From assembly GCF_013389595.1 (NCBI RefSeq), contig NZ_CP058306.1, positions 2,666,001-2,730,000 on the forward strand: a stretch of DNA of 64,000 nucleotides, given 5' to 3'. The stretch is from Flavobacterium sp. I3-2. GTDB taxonomy: Bacteria; Bacteroidota; Bacteroidia; Flavobacteriales; Flavobacteriaceae. The notes below the pieces were generated by a model. That model searched no databases and was not told the DNA's origin. It was given only the letters and a program-made list of their open reading frames with translations. The first letter of the stretch is position 1. Each line of letters opens with the position of its first letter. Both the position numbers and the translations under genes were made by a program. This document shows, piece by piece, positions 62,107-64,000 of this stretch.

Positions 62107-63246
62107 ATGAAAATCAAACATTTAGTAAAAGATACAAATTGGCAAAATCGTGTCGAACAAATCGGTTATGGTTATCATTCTGATAATGGAATTCCATATT
62201 GGATTGATGATTATTATTTTAGCATTTCAGAATCGTTTGCAGACGAAATTTATAATGCTACAACAGAATTGTGGCAAATGTGTTTAACAGCTGTTGAACA
62301 TGTTATCGAAAATAAAAAGTATCATCTATTTCATATTCCAAATTATTTTCATCATCATATTGAACGTAGTTGGAATAACGAAACTCCAAGTATATATGGT
62401 CGATTTGACTTTGCTTATGACCAAGTCAGAAATCAATTAAAAATGTTAGAATTCAATGCAGACACTCCTACTTCATTATTTGAATGCGGAGTTGTTCAAT
62501 GGCATTGGATGCAACATTATTTCGGAAACTTTAAAGACCAATTCAATTCGGTACACGAACAACTGGTAAATTCTTGGAAAGAAATCAAACCTTATTTAAA
62601 AGGAGAATCGTTACATTTTACTTGTGTAAGAGAATCATTAGAAGATTTAAGTAATGTTGAATATTTAAGAGATTGCGCGATTCAAGCCGGAATTCAAACA
62701 CAACTTTTATATATAGATGAAATTGGTTGGAATGGGTCCAATTTTGTTGATTTACAGGACCAACCTATAACAGATATTTTTAAATTATATCCATGGGAAT
62801 GGATGGTTAATGAAGAATATGGTCATCATATTACTAATGATATTTTAGAGGCACAATGGATTGAGCCTTCTTGGAAAATGATTCTTTCTAACAAAGCGAT
62901 TTTAGCAATTTTATGGGAATTGTTTCCAAATCATTCATTGTTGCTAGAAACGTATTTTAACGATGCGAAAAACATGGTAAGTTTTGTAAAAAAACCTTTA
63001 CTTTCGAGAGAAGGTGCAAACATTTCTATAATTAGTAACAACAAAATTATCGAATCGACAACTGGTGATTATGGACACGAGGGATTTGTTTATCAAGAAT
63101 TAGCTCCATTAATAAAAAATCACAGTGGATATACAATTATTGGAAGTTGGATTATTGGTCAAGAATCATGCGGAATTTCTTTCAGAGAAAGTGATTCTTT
63201 GATAACAAACGACAGAAGTAGATTTATTCCTCATATAATTGAGTAA
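62107..63246 (+). CDS. Glutathionylspermidine synthase family ATP-grasp ligase (YgiC-like)
   Basis: 379 residues, the usual YgiC/YjfC length. An ATP-grasp enzyme of the glutathionylspermidine synthase family. Landmarks: GIPYWIDDYYFSIS (about 28-41), YGRFDFAYDQ (about 97-106), MLEFNADTPTSLFECGVVQW (about 116-135), LYPWEWMVNEEYG (about 221-233), and FVKKPLLSREGANISII (about 297-313), which carries ATP-binding residues. Unlike GspSA it has no amidase domain. It joins a peptide or amine by an amide bond, but the substrates of YgiC-type proteins are unknown. It follows the YgiB-like gene after 3 nt. Confidence 0.9.
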   Translation: MKIKHLVKDTNWQNRVEQIGYGYHSDNGIPYWIDDYYFSISESFADEIYNATTELWQMCLTAVEHVIENKKYHLFHIPNYFHHHIERSWNNETPSIYGRFDFAYDQVRNQLKMLEFNADTPTSLFECGVVQWHWMQHYFGNFKDQFNSVHEQLVNSWKEIKPYLKGESLHFTCVRESLEDLSNVEYLRDCAIQAGIQTQLLYIDEIGWNGSNFVDLQDQPITDIFKLYPWEWMVNEEYGHHITNDILEAQWIEPSWKMILSNKAILAILWELFPNHSLLLETYFNDAKNMVSFVKKPLLSREGANISIISNNKIIESTTGDYGHEGFVYQELAPLIKNHSGYTIIGSWIIGQESCGISFRESDSLITNDRSRFIPHIIE

Positions 63247-63305
63247 CCAAAAATATTGATTGTTAGTCAATTATAAAAAACTTTAAAAATTTATCACGAA
63301 AAGCC

Positions 63306-63335
63306 TTGCGAATAAAGAAAAAGTAAATATCTTTG
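63306..63335 (+). promoter_or_regulatory. Promoter of tRNA-Ser
   Basis: TTG at 63306-63308, a 19-nt spacer, then TATCTTTG at 63328-63335, a perfect match to the consensus. It lies 41 nt before the tRNA. Confidence 0.75.
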
Positions 63336-63376
63336 CACCCGTAATAATGTAACAAACAACATCATTACAGACCAAA

Positions 63377-63461
63377 GGAGAAATGGCAGAGTGGTCGATT
63401 GCGGCAGTCTTGAAAACTGTTGACTGTAACAGGTCCGGGGGTTCGAATCCCTCTTTCTCCG
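63377..63461 (+). tRNA. tRNA-Ser (anticodon TGA)
   Basis: An 85-nt tRNA with a long variable arm, as expected for serine. The acceptor stem GGAGAAA pairs with TTTCTCC (discriminator G). The anticodon loop is CTTGAAA with TGA, and the T-arm contains TTCGAAT. CCA is not encoded. A phage/ICE-type integrase gene follows 272 nt downstream, so the 3' end is a likely integration site. Confidence 0.97.
63438..63461 (+). other. Candidate attachment site (attL) at the tRNA-Ser 3' end
   Basis: The T-arm and 3' acceptor strand of tRNA-Ser form the usual crossover target of tyrosine recombinases. A tyrosine integrase gene starts 272 nt beyond, reading away from the tRNA. The tRNA is intact, as happens when the element carries a copy of the 3' end. 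The matching right-hand copy lies outside the window, so the core cannot be defined. Confidence 0.5.
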
Positions 63462-63507
63462 CAAGTAATAATCAGTTTTAGTATTGATTTATGCCTAAAG
63501 GACTATA

Positions 63508-63543
63508 AAACCTGCAATCTTTAAGATATGCAGGTTTTTTTTT
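63508..63543 (+). terminator. Terminator after tRNA-Ser
   Basis: Stem AAACCTGCA with inner ATCTT pairs to AGAT and TGCAGGTTT, followed by a T-run. It lies about 50 nt after the tRNA. Confidence 0.8.
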
Positions 63544-63587
63544 GTGCCTAAGAATCATCAAAATTTATAAAAATGCTCAAAATTCTG

Positions 63588-63629
63588 TGGCAAAATAATG
63601 GCAATTTTTTACAGGTAAAATTATTGCCA
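63588..63629 (+). repeat. TGGCAA repeats before the integrase gene
   Basis: Two direct copies of TGGCAA at 63588 and 63599, exactly 11 bases apart, and one inverted copy, TTGCCA, at 63624-63629. Spacing of one helical turn suggests binding sites for a protein. Arm-type sites for the integrase or an excisionase are the best guess given the location between attL and int. Confidence 0.45.
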
Positions 63630-63733
63630 CTAAAACAAATATAAACACCTGATTTTCAACATGTAAATATATTTAACGACTTGAATTTAAATATTTGTAG
63701 TTCGATATTTATCAATATTTAAATTTATATAAT

Positions 63734-64000
63734 ATGTTAGAAACAAGCTACGGATTAAATTTCTTTCTAAAAACACATCATAAAGGATTCGATTTACGAT
63801 ATATCTATTTAAGAATCACTGTTAATGGAATACAGAAAGAAGCATCTACGAAACGAAAATGGGAGTCATCAAGGTGGAATCAGAAAAATGAAAAAGCAAT
63901 TGGTACTAAAGAAGATGCAAAAGCTTTAAATTATTTTTTAGATTCATTGAGACGAAAAGTCGATGACTATAAAATACAACTAATAAATCGTAATATCTCA
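63734..64000 (+). CDS. Tyrosine recombinase/integrase (N-terminal part; 3' end outside window)
   Basis: 89 codons visible. The protein begins MLETSYGLNFFLKTHHKG, followed by LRYIYLRITVNGIQKEASTK and KWESSRWNQKNEKAIG. This is the Arm DNA-binding domain of Bacteroidota integrases (strand-strand-W..W...G pattern before a helix, LDSLRRKVDDYKIQL). The catalytic domain (R..H.xxR..Y) would lie beyond the window. Position next to the 3' end of tRNA-Ser, reading away from it, fits the int gene at the left end of a genomic island, ICE or prophage. Confidence 0.85.
   Translation, partial: MLETSYGLNFFLKTHHKGFDLRYIYLRITVNGIQKEASTKRKWESSRWNQKNEKAIGTKEDAKALNYFLDSLRRKVDDYKIQLINRNIS

Overview
The window is a chromosomal segment of a low-GC Bacteroidota bacterium, almost certainly family Flavobacteriaceae. 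Support comes from type IX secretion C-terminal sorting domains, lipoproteins typical of the phylum, many genes of families found mainly in Flavobacteriia, and promoters of the Bacteroidota form TTG - about 19 nt - TAnnTTTG. Neither rRNA genes nor a replication origin is present. The genus cannot be fixed by eye; Flavobacterium, Myroides and their close relatives all fit.

Layout. 1-1.7 kb: start of a CzcA-type metal efflux pump and its small partner gene. 1.9-6.7 kb: DsbA/FrnE-like oxidoreductase, pyrD, a LysE exporter, HMG-CoA lyase and guaB. 6.8-16.4 kb: unknown secreted or lipid-anchored proteins, an unusual potassium-channel-like protein, a UvrD/PcrA helicase with the tRNA threonylcarbamoyl-AMP synthase, and a group of unknown envelope proteins that includes two putative papain-like Cys/His proteins. 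16.5-22.6 kb: two tandem paralogous T9SS-secreted beta-helix surface proteins, one carrying five near-identical 222-bp repeats. 22.9-27.5 kb: pirin, a Rossmann protein, NhaA and a sodium:solute symporter. 27.5-33.3 kb: one compact minus-strand operon (DUF2520 protein, KdsC, a UbiA-like membrane protein, Maf, MscS, PIG-L deacetylase, a 35-residue membrane protein, then the symporter). 33.4-37 kb: truncated haemoglobin, a TlpA-like lipoprotein without active-site cysteines, and an asymmetric ABC-F protein. 37-45.9 kb: the tsaD-rsmE-methyltransferase operon, divergent from tamB and a coupled GRAM-like gene. 45.9-46.6 kb: remains of two different insertion sequences. 46.7-52.4 kb: gap, lipA, an OmpA-family protein, small conserved genes, a DMT transporter and a Nudix hydrolase. 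52.4-54.7 kb: a PAP2 phosphatase / phosphoethanolamine transferase pair, probably a lipid A modification module. 54.9-61.1 kb: tRNA-Val, folC, exbB-exbD and pyruvate carboxylase. 61.4-63.2 kb: a ygiB/ygiC-like operon. 63.3-64 kb: tRNA-Ser followed by the start of a tyrosine integrase, i.e. the left edge of an integrated element that continues outside the window.

Working together: tsaC (13.1 kb) and tsaD (39.9 kb) supply two steps of the t6A tRNA modification. kdsC, the PAP2/eptA pair, tamB and the OmpA protein all serve the outer membrane. pyc, HMG-CoA lyase and gap belong to central carbon metabolism. Most of the window is ordinary core genome. The parts most worth a second look are the tRNA-Ser integration site, the UbiA-like protein without its first Asp motif, the ABC-F protein with one degenerate ATP site, the unannotated 35-residue gene and the recently rearranged 222-bp repeats. 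No clearly new multi-gene system could be demonstrated.
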